DNA of 64,000 nt. It comes from Acinetobacter sp. GSS19 (lineage in GTDB: Bacteria; Pseudomonadota; Gammaproteobacteria; Pseudomonadales; Moraxellaceae). Below are positions 37,344 to 45,255 of the stretch, piece by piece (the first letter of the stretch is position 1; each line of letters starts with the position of its first letter). The position numbers were made by a program, and so were the translations under genes. The DNA is taken from the NCBI RefSeq assembly GCF_028621895.1, contig NZ_CP117520.1, forward strand, positions 434,001 to 498,000, given 5' to 3'. Under the pieces are notes generated by a model that saw only the letters and a program-made list of their open reading frames with translations, searched no databases and was not told the origin of the DNA.

Positions 37344-38438
37344 ATTTATAAAATTTTCAGCTGTTTTTTTGATATTAATATTTTTAATTATTTCATGAGA
37401 AATTTTATATGGATGATCCACTAATTTCTTTAATTTTAATGCTAGAAGATCTATATTGTTACTTTCAATAAGAAATTCATGCATTGTATTACAACAGAAT
37501 ATGTCATTAATTCCTGATGACGTATTATAAGCAATCACAGGGGTATTGAGACTAATAGCTTCTGCTAATACCAAACCATAAGACTCATAATGAGAGGTAA
37601 GGATTAAACTACGTGAGTTGTTTATATAATCAAGAGGGTTGTTGACCCACCCTAGGAACTCAATATGATCAGTAATATTTAATTCTTTAGTTAGTTTTTC
37701 AAGATTTTTTCGTTCTGAGCCATCTCCAATAATTGCCATTTTTCCTTTTAGTCCACTTTGAGCAAATGCTTGAATAGCATGGTCGACTTGTTTGATCGGT
37801 GCTAATCGACCAACAAAAATTGTGTCCCATTTTTTTTGGCTATATATATATTTGTTTAGTAAATCTGTGGGTATTTCAACGCCATTAGCAATAGTTTGAC
37901 ATTCTTGAATATTAGCATATAGTCTTGTTTTATTCTCTAAATCTCGATTGACCGTTATAATATTTCGGTTAGAGAAAAGTTTTTTAAATTTCCTTTTATT
38001 TTTTGCAAAACGGATCTGCTCTTTCATCTTTTTAAAGAGGTTGTTTTGAGGACGAATTTCTAATAAATCACCATGGATCCAATGCCATACATTGCCTTTT
38101 AAATATGGGCCCAGCCAGTGACCATTATTATAACCGGTCACAATTAAGTCAAAGTTATTCAATAATAATTGATTTAACCTTATAATTTCAGATGCATTAA
38201 GTTTTTTATCTTTCCACATTTTTCCAAATGCAAAACTTTCTGAAAGATCTAGGTCTGTATAAGTAATATTGGTAGAAGGAAAATGATAATTAGCTTTGCC
38301 ATTGAGTACAGCTAAGTGGATAATATGGTTTTTATTTTTTGCTAAATACTCTGCAAGTTGTAGCGTAATACGTTCTGCACCACCACAGCCTAAGTGATCA
38401 ATTATAAAAAGTATTTTAAGCACGTTTTTCACTATCAA
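37323..38438 (-). CDS. glycosyltransferase family 4 protein, opposite strand (OC locus)
   Basis: GT-B glycosyltransferase of up to 371 residues. The N-domain has FIIDHLGCGGAERITLQLAE and the C-domain has FVGRLAPIKQVDHAIQAF, IGDGSERKN and HYESYGLVLAEAISLNTPVIA. The start is uncertain: a TTG at 38438 or GTG codons at 38432 and 38423 are possible and none has a clear ribosome binding site. It is transcribed against the first six OC genes. Its upstream side is a pile of insertion sequences, so its promoter may have been altered. Confidence 0.85.
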   Translation of the reverse strand: MIVKNVLKILFIIDHLGCGGAERITLQLAEYLAKNKNHIIHLAVLNGKANYHFPSTNITYTDLDLSESFAFGKMWKDKKLNASEIIRLNQLLLNNFDLIVTGYNNGHWLGPYLKGNVWHWIHGDLLEIRPQNNLFKKMKEQIRFAKNKRKFKKLFSNRNIITVNRDLENKTRLYANIQECQTIANGVEIPTDLLNKYIYSQKKWDTIFVGRLAPIKQVDHAIQAFAQSGLKGKMAIIGDGSERKNLEKLTKELNITDHIEFLGWVNNPLDYINNSRSLILTSHYESYGLVLAEAISLNTPVIAYNTSSGINDIFCCNTMHEFLIESNNIDLLALKLKKLVDHPYKISHEIIKNINIKKTAENFINLAKKRN

Positions 38439-38599
38439 AAATTTGTTTTATCTATCTTATCATTTTCAATTTGTGATTGAAAATATCATTCTTCAAATTG
38501 ATTCATAATATTAGGGTCTGTTGACATTTATAGCTAATTAAAAATTATAAGCTACATTAGCTTAAATCCTATATCCAAGGCTTCTCCAATCGATTTATC

Positions 38600-39088
38600 T
38601 TATTGGCTGACAATGTCTCTAACTTTTCTTTTGAGCAAAGACCATGCTTTTTCAATTGGGTTTAGATCTGGACTATAAGCCGGTAAATACATGAGTCTGG
38701 CATTGTATTGAATAGCCAGCTCGTAAATTTCTTTACCTTTTGAATCGAAGCGTTATCTAAAATCAATAAATGCTTTTGATGCAGACCACTTTTATCTTTG
38801 GGTAAGTCTTTCAGCAAATATTCAAGCCATCCAGAAAAAGTGCTGCGATCACACGAACCCTGAAAGATGAATGGTGCAATGAATCTGAAGGCTGCACTTG
38901 AGCGAACAGCACTGATCATACTTAGTCTGCTTCCATGCCCACCTGATTTTAAGGCATGGCAACGTTTTCCTTTCTTAGACCAACCATACTCAGCAGTTTC
39001 ATTGGTATTTATGCCGGATTCATTAATATATAAAATATGCTCTTCACCATATTGCTGTATCCATTGCGGCAGGAACCACTGAAATGTA
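38600..39088 (-). pseudogene. IS630-family transposase remnant
   Basis: C-terminal DDE half of an IS630-type transposase. From its upstream side it reads FQWFLPQWIQQYGEE, ILYINESGINTNETAEYGW, KGKRCHALKSGGHG, LLILDNAS, then after a frameshift near 38745 YLPAYSPDLNPIEKAW and a stop at 38600. Two lesions are visible: loss of one base after LILDNAS, and Asn where the first catalytic Asp (YIDESG) is expected. The N-terminal half is missing, replaced by the inner element at 39089. Confidence 0.85.
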
Positions 39089-39185
39089 TAGCCCCCGTAA
39101 AAACGGACAGTTAACTCGCTAATTTGGACTGCCACCACTCTCCTAGACAAATTTCGTCTATTCTTTTTGCATAGGAGAGAACATT

Positions 39186-39470
39186 ATGAGTGGACAACGA
39201 TACACCCCAGAATTTAAAGATGAAGCTGTTAAATTGATTACCGAACGTGGATATTCTGTCACTGATGTGGCTGAACGTTTAGGTGTATCACAGCACAGCA
39301 TTTATAAATGGCTAAAGGCCGTACAGCCTTTACGCAACAACCCTGATGAACATGAACTACTCGAAGCAAAGAAAGAGATCCTTCGTCTTAAAAGTCAGCT
39401 TAAGCAAACTGAAGAAGAGCGAGATATCTTAAAAAAGGCCGCAAGGTACTTTGCAAGCCTGCCCGAGTAA
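39186..39470 (+). CDS. IS3-family transposase OrfA (copy 2)
   Basis: 94 residues, identical to the copy 1 OrfA: N-terminal helix-turn-helix with a C-terminal leucine zipper. The A6G run at 39431-39437 is the expected -1 frameshift site for OrfAB. Confidence 0.95.
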   Translation: MSGQRYTPEFKDEAVKLITERGYSVTDVAERLGVSQHSIYKWLKAVQPLRNNPDEHELLEAKKEILRLKSQLKQTEEERDILKKAARYFASLPE

Positions 39471-39517
39471 AGTATCAGTTTATCCTTGAGTACAGCCATC
39501 AATTTAAGATTAAAACG

Positions 39518-40324
39518 ATGTGTCGGGTTCTTAAGATTGCTCGTGCTGGCTATTACGCCTGGCTACATGAACCCGAATCAGGCAGAACAATTGAAGACAA
39601 ACGGTTATTACAACTGATCCGCTCTTCTTATGATGCCAGTTATGGCATCTATGGTTATCGTCGCATCACGCTGGATCTTAAAGAGCTAGGTGAAAGCTGT
39701 GGCCCCAATCGTGTGCTGAAGATCATGAAGAACAATGGCATTGCCGCTGTTCGAGGATATAAAAAGCATAAAAGTTATGGTTGTGGCCGTCCTCCGATTG
39801 TGCCACCAAATCACTTAAATCGAGAGTTCGCTGTGAGCACCCCTGATACTTCCTGGGTGACTGATATTACCTACATCCGTACTTGGCAAGGCTGGTTATA
39901 TCTGGCTGTGGTTCTCGATTTATATTCAAGGAAAGTCATCGGTTGGTCAATGAAACCTACGCTTGCCAAGGATATCGTTTTGGATGCACTTTTAATGGCG
40001 GTATGGCGACGCAGACCCAATGAACCTGTGATCATACACTCAGACCAAGGCTCACAATACAGTAGCGGAGACTGGCAGAAATTCTGTCAAAAGCATAATT
40101 TAGTTCCGAGTATGAGTCGTCGTGGAAACTGTTGGGACAATGCTGTTGCTGAATCCTTTTTTAGTAGTTTAAAGAAGGAAAGAATTAAAAAGAGGATCTA
40201 TAAAACACGAGAAATGGCCCGTGCGGATGTGTTTGATTATATCGAGATGTTTTACAATCGAATCAGGCGTCATTCGCATCTCGATGGGATGAGCCCAGAA
40301 GCATTTGAGACAGCTTCAAAATGA
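39518..40324 (+). CDS. IS3-family transposase OrfB (copy 2)
   Basis: 268-residue frame, identical to copy 1 OrfB, with intact DDE residues (VTDITY, IHSDQGSQY, AVAESFF). Both copies therefore look potentially active. Confidence 0.95.
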   Translation: MCRVLKIARAGYYAWLHEPESGRTIEDKRLLQLIRSSYDASYGIYGYRRITLDLKELGESCGPNRVLKIMKNNGIAAVRGYKKHKSYGCGRPPIVPPNHLNREFAVSTPDTSWVTDITYIRTWQGWLYLAVVLDLYSRKVIGWSMKPTLAKDIVLDALLMAVWRRRPNEPVIIHSDQGSQYSSGDWQKFCQKHNLVPSMSRRGNCWDNAVAESFFSSLKKERIKKRIYKTREMARADVFDYIEMFYNRIRRHSHLDGMSPEAFETASK

Positions 40325-40430
40325 GGCGGTCTCATGTCTAGGATACTGGGAGCAGTCCAATAGAACACTCCTTAACCCTAGTGCTATGACTAGGTCTTAA
40401 TTGAAAAGTGTCCGTTTTAATTGGGGGCTA

Positions 40431-40614
40431 TTACAGAATCTCCTGCTTGTATCTTAAGAGAAAATTCTACTTTTAGATCCTTTTATTTTTAGGGGGGATT
40501 ACCGCCGTTTGGCGATTAAATTTTACTTTCTCGCTATTTTTTGCACAGAAAATGTCAAAAGACCCTCGTTATCAGTTTGATTTTTCTATAATCAAACTGA
40601 TACCCTATTTATTA
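40431..40614. other. IS scraps and a stem-loop, no gene
   Basis: On the - strand a short frame reads FNRQTAVIPPKNKR before a stop, which resembles a transposase segment but is too short to assign. GGGTCTTTTGACATTT on the - strand near 40566 matches the far end of the IS630 remnant. A 12-bp perfect inverted repeat (TATCAGTTTGAT at 40570-40581, complement at 40591-40602) lies just before the 3' end of the membrane-protein gene, without a T tract on either side. Confidence 0.5.
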
Positions 40615-41868
40615 TTAATTAGATTTTGTATTCTGAGTAATTTTAAAACTCATTAAGCTTATAAGAGTTAGAAAGAAAAATAAAGTAGAAGGGCCACTGA
40701 GAAAGAAATAATCAGTAAATCCACAAAAAATTGAATAAACTATTAGTGAAATGCCACATGTTGATATAAGTTGACTGTCTTTATTAAAATTTTGTTTTTT
40801 TAGAAAAAATAAAATTGATGTCATAAATATTAAAAATAAGGATGTTATTCCTAAAACTCCATGAGTTCCTAGTTCTTGAAGAAAAATATTGTGTGCGTGC
40901 GAGCATAAAGGTAAAATTTTTCTGTCTTTTAGTTCACATGCATCTTCTTGAAACTGAACCATTCCAACTCCTGTTATAGGAGATTTTTTAAATTCGTCTA
41001 TTGAAAAGCTCCATAAAGCTAACCTTTGACCAGTACTTGTGTTAAAGTTATTTTGTTGTATATTAGTAGTATCTTGGTTGAATTGATTTAAGCGTTTAAG
41101 GATCGGGGAATTCGGAATTATAAGTGAAATTAATGTTAATAAAGTTGAAAAAAATAAAATAGCAATTAACCTATTTAGGTGGGTTTTGTAATAAATGATA
41201 AATATTATTATTAGGATAACAGGTATACCAATCCAGGTTCCTCTACTACCATGTAGGCTCAGAGTTGCAATATTTACTATACTTAATGTAATAAATATAT
41301 ATGATATTCTTTCTTTTTTCTGAATTCCATAAATGAGTGTTAAAATTGATAAACAGATTGTTGCATAATCATATAAAATAATAGCATTGAATTTTTCAGC
41401 TAATCTACCTCTCTCGAAATCTAGAAAGATATTCCAATATGTGTTGAATGCAAGAGAGATTATGATAGCTAATAAGCAGATTTGAAAAAAAGTATCCATC
41501 CTAAATTTTGATATTTTGAATAGTGTTGGAAGAGTAATTAATGGAAGTATGTATACATAATGACTAATAATTCTATTGAAATCTTTTTCGAAGGGACTTC
41601 TCGCATTGCTTAAAGGATATGTGTTAAAGATAAACTCATTTAATGTTACAAAAAAGAAGCCGCTAAAGCATACTACGATAAGATATTTGTTAAATATTAG
41701 TATCCTATGAGTTGTATAGCTTAATAAGAAAAGAATTAGGGGAATATAGATTAAGTTCCAAATAACACCATCATCAATAACAAGATTAATATAGAAGATG
41801 GAATATAAAAGTATTAGTCCTAAACTAATTATTTTTTCGATAAATTTATCATCTAGTGAAATAAGCAT
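40615..41868 (-). CDS. Wzy/WaaL-family O-antigen polymerase or ligase-like membrane protein
   Basis: 417-residue protein with about 11 hydrophobic segments, very AT-rich. The Wzy_C region is recognisable: SLHGSRGTWIGIPV, then TGVGMVQFQ and the periplasmic-loop motif HAHNIFLQELGTHGVLG, which has the conserved His of O-antigen ligases. It starts at an ATG with a weak site. Polymerase and ligase cannot be told apart by eye. Such a gene is unexpected in a LOS outer-core locus, because Acinetobacter LOS is generally considered to lack O-antigen. IS debris lies on both sides. Confidence 0.82.
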   Translation of the reverse strand: MLISLDDKFIEKIISLGLILLYSIFYINLVIDDGVIWNLIYIPLILFLLSYTTHRILIFNKYLIVVCFSGFFFVTLNEFIFNTYPLSNARSPFEKDFNRIISHYVYILPLITLPTLFKISKFRMDTFFQICLLAIIISLAFNTYWNIFLDFERGRLAEKFNAIILYDYATICLSILTLIYGIQKKERISYIFITLSIVNIATLSLHGSRGTWIGIPVILIIIFIIYYKTHLNRLIAILFFSTLLTLISLIIPNSPILKRLNQFNQDTTNIQQNNFNTSTGQRLALWSFSIDEFKKSPITGVGMVQFQEDACELKDRKILPLCSHAHNIFLQELGTHGVLGITSLFLIFMTSILFFLKKQNFNKDSQLISTCGISLIVYSIFCGFTDYFFLSGPSTLFFFLTLISLMSFKITQNTKSN

Positions 41869-42065
41869 ATAGTAGGCTGCGCGATGTTTGAAATTAGGGG
41901 GATTGTAGGAAAAATAAAATTATGAGACAAGTTTTAAATATTTATTTTTTAATTTGAAGTTTTCTGAGTAAATTCTATGGGAAGTCGAATTTTTATAGAG
42001 TAGGCTTGTAAAAAAATTTAACTCAACATGAGCTACAATTAAAGAAATCATTTCGTTCTGATCGT

Positions 42066-42134
42066 ATGCCCAAAATTTATTCAGTTGATTTGCATGAAAA
42101 AGTGATGCTTTTCTATAAAAAATCTCTTTCATAA
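42066..42134 (+). pseudogene. N-terminal scrap of an IS630-type transposase
   Basis: An ATG at 42066 starts MPKIYSVDLHEKVMLFYKK, the usual opening of IS630-family OrfA proteins, and ends at a TAA after 22 codons. The IS3 end follows directly. It lies in the opposite orientation to the IS630 C-terminal remnant at 38600-39088. The 41869-42146 stretch otherwise holds no gene. Confidence 0.5.
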
Positions 42135-42146
42135 CTCAAAAATCGA

Positions 42147-42245
42147 TCATCTTTAAATTTTGGGGTGTATCGTTGTCCACTCATAATGTTCTCTCCTATG
42201 CAAAAAGAATAGACGAAATTTGTCTAGGAGAGTGGTGGCAGTCCA
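42147..42245 (-). mobile_element. solitary 99-bp end of the IS3 element (third copy, truncated)
   Basis: Matches the orfA-side end of copies 1 and 2 from the terminal TGGACTGCC inward through the orfA start. One mismatch (T for C) is visible near 42159. It ends abruptly at 42147. It faces the opposite way to copy 2, 1.8 kb away, with the Wzy/WaaL-like gene between them. A TTG on the + strand (42173) opens a frame running out of the IS end into the neighbouring gene fragment. Confidence 0.9.
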
Positions 42246-42955
42246 AAGACTATTTAGATATATTTACAGGAATGATCTATCACATTCCATTACATCTGAT
42301 GAATACTTTAAATTCGGAAAATAATTGGTTGCTAGATGATGGAAATGAAACTCGGTTAATTATAAGAAATTTGAATGAAGGAATTTATTATCAAACTAAT
42401 AGATCAAAGAAAATTTTAGGAATAAATCAAAATGTACAAATTTTAAAAAAATTAAAAATATTTACATTGTATGATGATTTATCGACTAAACATGAAATTA
42501 TAAAAAATGATTATCGTGTATTTAGATCTAAAGTTCGTTCTTTAGCTATAAGAAAATCAACAAGTTTACTTATAGGTTCAAATTTAATTGGTACTTATAT
42601 TTTATCTGCGGAAAAATATTTGGAATTTTTAAAAAAATTTAAAGACAGGAATAGTAGTGTAGAAATTTGGTATGCTCCGCACCGTTATTTACCTAAACAT
42701 TTACTGCAAGATATTGAGGAAATTGGTTATAAAATTTTCAGCTACGATACAATTTTGGAGTTAGCTCAAGTTCAGCAAGGATGGTGTTTTGAGGAGTATA
42801 CTTCTGTCCGCTCTACTGCGATTGATACTTTAGAGGTATTATATGGCATCCAAGGTAAGTATATTTCCCTTGGACAAGAGTATTTTGTATCAATTGATAA
42901 ATGGGAAGAGTGTATGCAGATTTGGAAAGCAACTAACCGTATTATAAAGTTATAA
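42246..42955 (+). pseudogene. 5'-truncated sialyltransferase-like gene (GT52/polysialyltransferase type)
   Basis: About 236 residues of native sequence remain, fused in frame to 24 IS-encoded residues (frame opens at 42173). Seen motifs are NWLLDDGNETRL, LLIGSNLIGTYILSAEKYLEFL, IWYAPHRYLPKHLL and FEEYTSVRSTAIDTLEVL. The DDG, the PHR-type block and the Ser-Thr-Ala block recall lipooligosaccharide sialyltransferases of family GT52 and polysialyltransferases. The N-terminal acceptor half is lost, so activity is unlikely. It would have been the last OC-locus gene before aspS. Family call is by pattern only. Confidence 0.6.
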
Positions 42956-43174
42956 TTATGGCTGTTCTTTATTCCCCTTCAACGCCATATAAAGCAAACC
43001 TGCCATTACCATCCAGGCACCACCAAATGCACTGATACAAAAAGTGAGAATGCGCTCACCTTTGGTCATAGGCCACCAATTGCCATTCAGTGCCATTGTG
43101 ACAAATGCCCATTGCAGAATACCAATCACAATAAACACAATTGCACGACGACGGACTTCAGGACGCATAGCCAT
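42956..43174 (-). CDS. small two-helix membrane protein
   Basis: 72 residues from the ATG at 43174 (MAMRPEVRRRAIVF...). It has two transmembrane helices (about 12-28 and 45-63) joined by a short loop NGNWWPMTKGER, and a charged C-terminus. I do not recognise a named family. A longer frame to 43237 is rejected because a well-spaced promoter (TTGAGA-17-CATAAT) lies within it. The stop abuts the sialyltransferase-like fragment convergently. It marks the conserved sequence resuming at the aspS side of the OC locus. Confidence 0.7.
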   Translation of the reverse strand: MAMRPEVRRRAIVFIVIGILQWAFVTMALNGNWWPMTKGERILTFCISAFGGAWMVMAGLLYMALKGNKEQP

Positions 43175-43208
43175 AAGATTATTCACTGCAGAATGAAAAC
43201 TGAAAGCT

Positions 43209-43237
43209 ATTATGCCATTCTCATGATCTGATCTCAA
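43209..43237 (-). promoter_or_regulatory. promoter of the small membrane protein
   Basis: On the - strand TTGAGA (43237-43232) and CATAAT (43214-43209) are separated by exactly 17 bases, 35 bases before the chosen ATG. Confidence 0.6.
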
Positions 43238-43243
43238 TGCAAT

Positions 43244-43273
43244 AAAAAAAACCCTGCATCAGCAGGGTTTTTT
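43244..43273 (-). terminator. bidirectional terminator after aspS
   Basis: AAAACCCTGC (43248-43257) and its complement (43262-43271) flank a 4-base loop, with A and T runs on both sides. Confidence 0.9.
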
Positions 43274-43286
43274 GTCGAATCAAGAA

Positions 43287-45074
43287 TTAAGCTTCTTTAC
43301 TTTCAGCTTTTGGTTTTTCACGTAAACGAATCCCCAAATCACGCAACTGGTTGGCTTCAACCGGAGCTGGTGCTTGTGTCAATGGACATTCAGCAGTCTT
43401 GGTTTTCGGGAATGCAATCACGTCACGAATAGAAGACGCACCAGTCATGAGCATCACTAAACGATCCAGACCAAAGGCTAAACCACCGTGCGGAGGTGCA
43501 CCATAGCGAAGTGCATTCAACAGGAAGCTGAATTTTTCTTCTGCTTCTTCTGCATCAATACCCAAAGCTTCAAAAATGGCTTGTTGCATTTCTAGTGTAT
43601 AGATACGCAGTGAACCACCACCAATTTCTGTACCGTTCAACACCATGTCATAGGCAACAGAAAGTGCTTCACCTGGGTTACTCTTCACTTCTTCTACGCT
43701 TGATTTTGGTAGCGTGAACGGATGGTGAACAGAAGTCCATTTACCATCATCAGTTTCTTCAAACATTGGGAAGTCAACGACCCAAAGCGGTGCCCATTCA
43801 CAGGTTGCAAGATTCATGTCATGACCGATTTTGACACGAAGTGCACCCATCGCATCATTGACCACTTTGGCTTTGTCTGCACCGAAGAACACGATATCGC
43901 CATTTTCTGCACCGACACGCTCAAGCAACTGCATCACGATTGGTTCGATGAACTTCACGATCGGAGACTGAAGACCTTCAACGCCTTTTTCAATTTCATT
44001 GACCTTGATGTAAGCCAAACCTTTCGCACCATAAATACCGACGAACTTGGTGTATTCATCGATCTGGCTACGGGTCAATGCACTTGCACCGGGCACGCGA
44101 AGCGCTGCGATACGGCCTTTCGGATCTTTAGCAGGGCCAGCAAAGACTTTGAATTCAACTTCCTGCATCAAGTCTGCAACGTCAACCAGTTTCAATGGGA
44201 TACGCAAGTCAGGCTTGTCCGATGCATAGTCGCGCATTGCTTCGGAATATGGCATACGGCGGAATTTATCAAATTTCACACCGAGCAATTCATCAAACAG
44301 TTTGATGGTCATACCTTCCATCAGATCCATGATGTCATTGTCATTCATGAACGATGTTTCAACGTCGATCTGGGTAAATTCAGGCTGACGATCCGCACGT
44401 AAGTCTTCATCACGGAAACATTTCGCGATCTGGTAATAACGGTCAATACCACCTACCATCAATAATTGTTTAAACAATTGTGGTGATTGTGGTAATGCAT
44501 AGAAGCTACCATTCGATACACGACTTGGGACCAAATAGTCACGTGCACCTTCTGGGGTTGCACGAGTCAAGATTGGAGTTTCAACATCCAGGAAGCCATT
44601 GTCATCTAGGTAATTACGGATCAGGTTGGTCACTTTAGAACGGAAACGCAAACGATCCAGCATTTCCGGACGACGGATATCCAGGAAACGGTACTTTAAG
44701 CGATGCTCTTCAGAAATATTGACGTTTTCATCGTTCAATGGAAACGGTGGAGTTTCAGAAGCCGCAAGAACTTCGATCTCTTTGCCTAAAACTTCAATTT
44801 GACCGCTCACCATGTTGGCATTTTCTGTACCGGCGTAACGACGACGCACACGGCCAGTAATTTTTAATACATATTCAGAACGTGCTTTATCTGCAGTTGC
44901 AAAGGCTTCCGGCGTATCAGGATCGATCACCACTTGCACTAAACCATCACGGTCACGCATATCAAGGAAGATCACACCGCCATGATCGCGGCGACGGTGT
45001 ACCCAACCGCATAATGTTACTGTTTGGTCAATTTGGGCTTCAGTTAAAGAGCCACAGTAGTGAGTTCGCATCAT
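43287..45074 (-). CDS. aspS: aspartyl-tRNA synthetase
   Basis: Class II synthetase, 595 residues. An OB-fold anticodon domain ([20 protein letters not shown]) is followed by the catalytic core with [18 protein letters not shown] (motif 2), the bacterial GAD insertion domain, and motif 3 ([13 protein letters not shown]). Two adjacent ATG codons are possible starts; neither has a strong ribosome binding site. In A. baumannii aspS borders the OC locus on the right, and it does so here. AspRS of this size may be discriminating or non-discriminating; sequence reading alone does not settle it. Confidence 0.98.
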   Translation of the reverse strand: MMRTHYCGSLTEAQIDQTVTLCGWVHRRRDHGGVIFLDMRDRDGLVQVVIDPDTPEAFATADKARSEYVLKITGRVRRRYAGTENANMVSGQIEVLGKEIEVLAASETPPFPLNDENVNISEEHRLKYRFLDIRRPEMLDRLRFRSKVTNLIRNYLDDNGFLDVETPILTRATPEGARDYLVPSRVSNGSFYALPQSPQLFKQLLMVGGIDRYYQIAKCFRDEDLRADRQPEFTQIDVETSFMNDNDIMDLMEGMTIKLFDELLGVKFDKFRRMPYSEAMRDYASDKPDLRIPLKLVDVADLMQEVEFKVFAGPAKDPKGRIAALRVPGASALTRSQIDEYTKFVGIYGAKGLAYIKVNEIEKGVEGLQSPIVKFIEPIVMQLLERVGAENGDIVFFGADKAKVVNDAMGALRVKIGHDMNLATCEWAPLWVVDFPMFEETDDGKWTSVHHPFTLPKSSVEEVKSNPGEALSVAYDMVLNGTEIGGGSLRIYTLEMQQAIFEALGIDAEEAEEKFSFLLNALRYGAPPHGGLAFGLDRLVMLMTGASSIRDVIAFPKTKTAECPLTQAPAPVEANQLRDLGIRLREKPKAESKEA

Positions 45075-45115
45075 GGCGCGCTAAATCCAACTTCTATTAT
45101 TCAAAAATAAGTGAT

Positions 45116-45131
45116 ACGTAAGGAGTTACGT
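45116..45131. promoter_or_regulatory. perfect palindrome upstream of aspS
   Basis: ACGTAAGGAGTTACGT: 6-bp arms around GGAG, about 42 bases before the aspS start. It may be an operator or part of the 5' leader. The enclosed AAGGAG followed by TTG on the + strand also mimics a translation start, but the frame there runs antisense over the DUF4184 gene. Confidence 0.35.
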
Positions 45132-45255
45132 TTGAAAACACTCAATTATGCCTTTTTGAGGGGGAGCCCACAAGAACTAGATCAAAAAAGCACAGCTTTT
45201 CCCCTCAACCGGAAGACAAATGTCCTCATTTGGGTAGGCTCGGGGTTAATTAATG

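Larger units (their letters stand above)
39125..40359 (+). mobile_element. IS3-family insertion sequence, copy 2
   Basis: 1235 bp, same ends, genes and length as copy 1 at 24092-25326 but in the opposite orientation. Both open frames are identical in protein sequence to copy 1. Flanking triplets (att and ata) do not form a target duplication. The two copies are inverted repeats about 14 kb apart, spanning the orphan kinase, glnE, ilvE and most of the OC locus. Confidence 0.93.
39089..40430. mobile_element. remnant or MITE-like element split by IS3 copy 2
   Basis: Inverted terminal repeats of about 21 bases: TAGCCCCC...AAAACGGACA at 39089-39109 and its near-complement at 40409-40430. Only about 36 and 71 bases of the element remain on the two sides of the IS3 copy, about 107 bases in all. 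It is either a small non-autonomous element or an IS whose middle was deleted when the IS3 entered. No transposase of its own remains. Confidence 0.6.
38513..40566. mobile_element. nested insertion-sequence pile in the OC locus
   Basis: Outer ends are similar and inverted: GGGTCTGTTGACATTT near 38514 on the + strand and GGGTCTTTTGACATTT near 40566 on the - strand. These fit the ends of one outer element, of which an IS630-type transposase remnant (38600-39088) is left. A second element with its own inverted ends lies at 39089-40430. Inside that is a complete IS3 copy (39125-40359). Several events with deletions are needed to explain the order. Confidence 0.6.

Noticed and set aside
41920..42132. 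70-codon frame on the - strand
   Set aside because: It is antisense to the IS630 N-terminal scrap, has no ribosome binding site and no recognisable motif.
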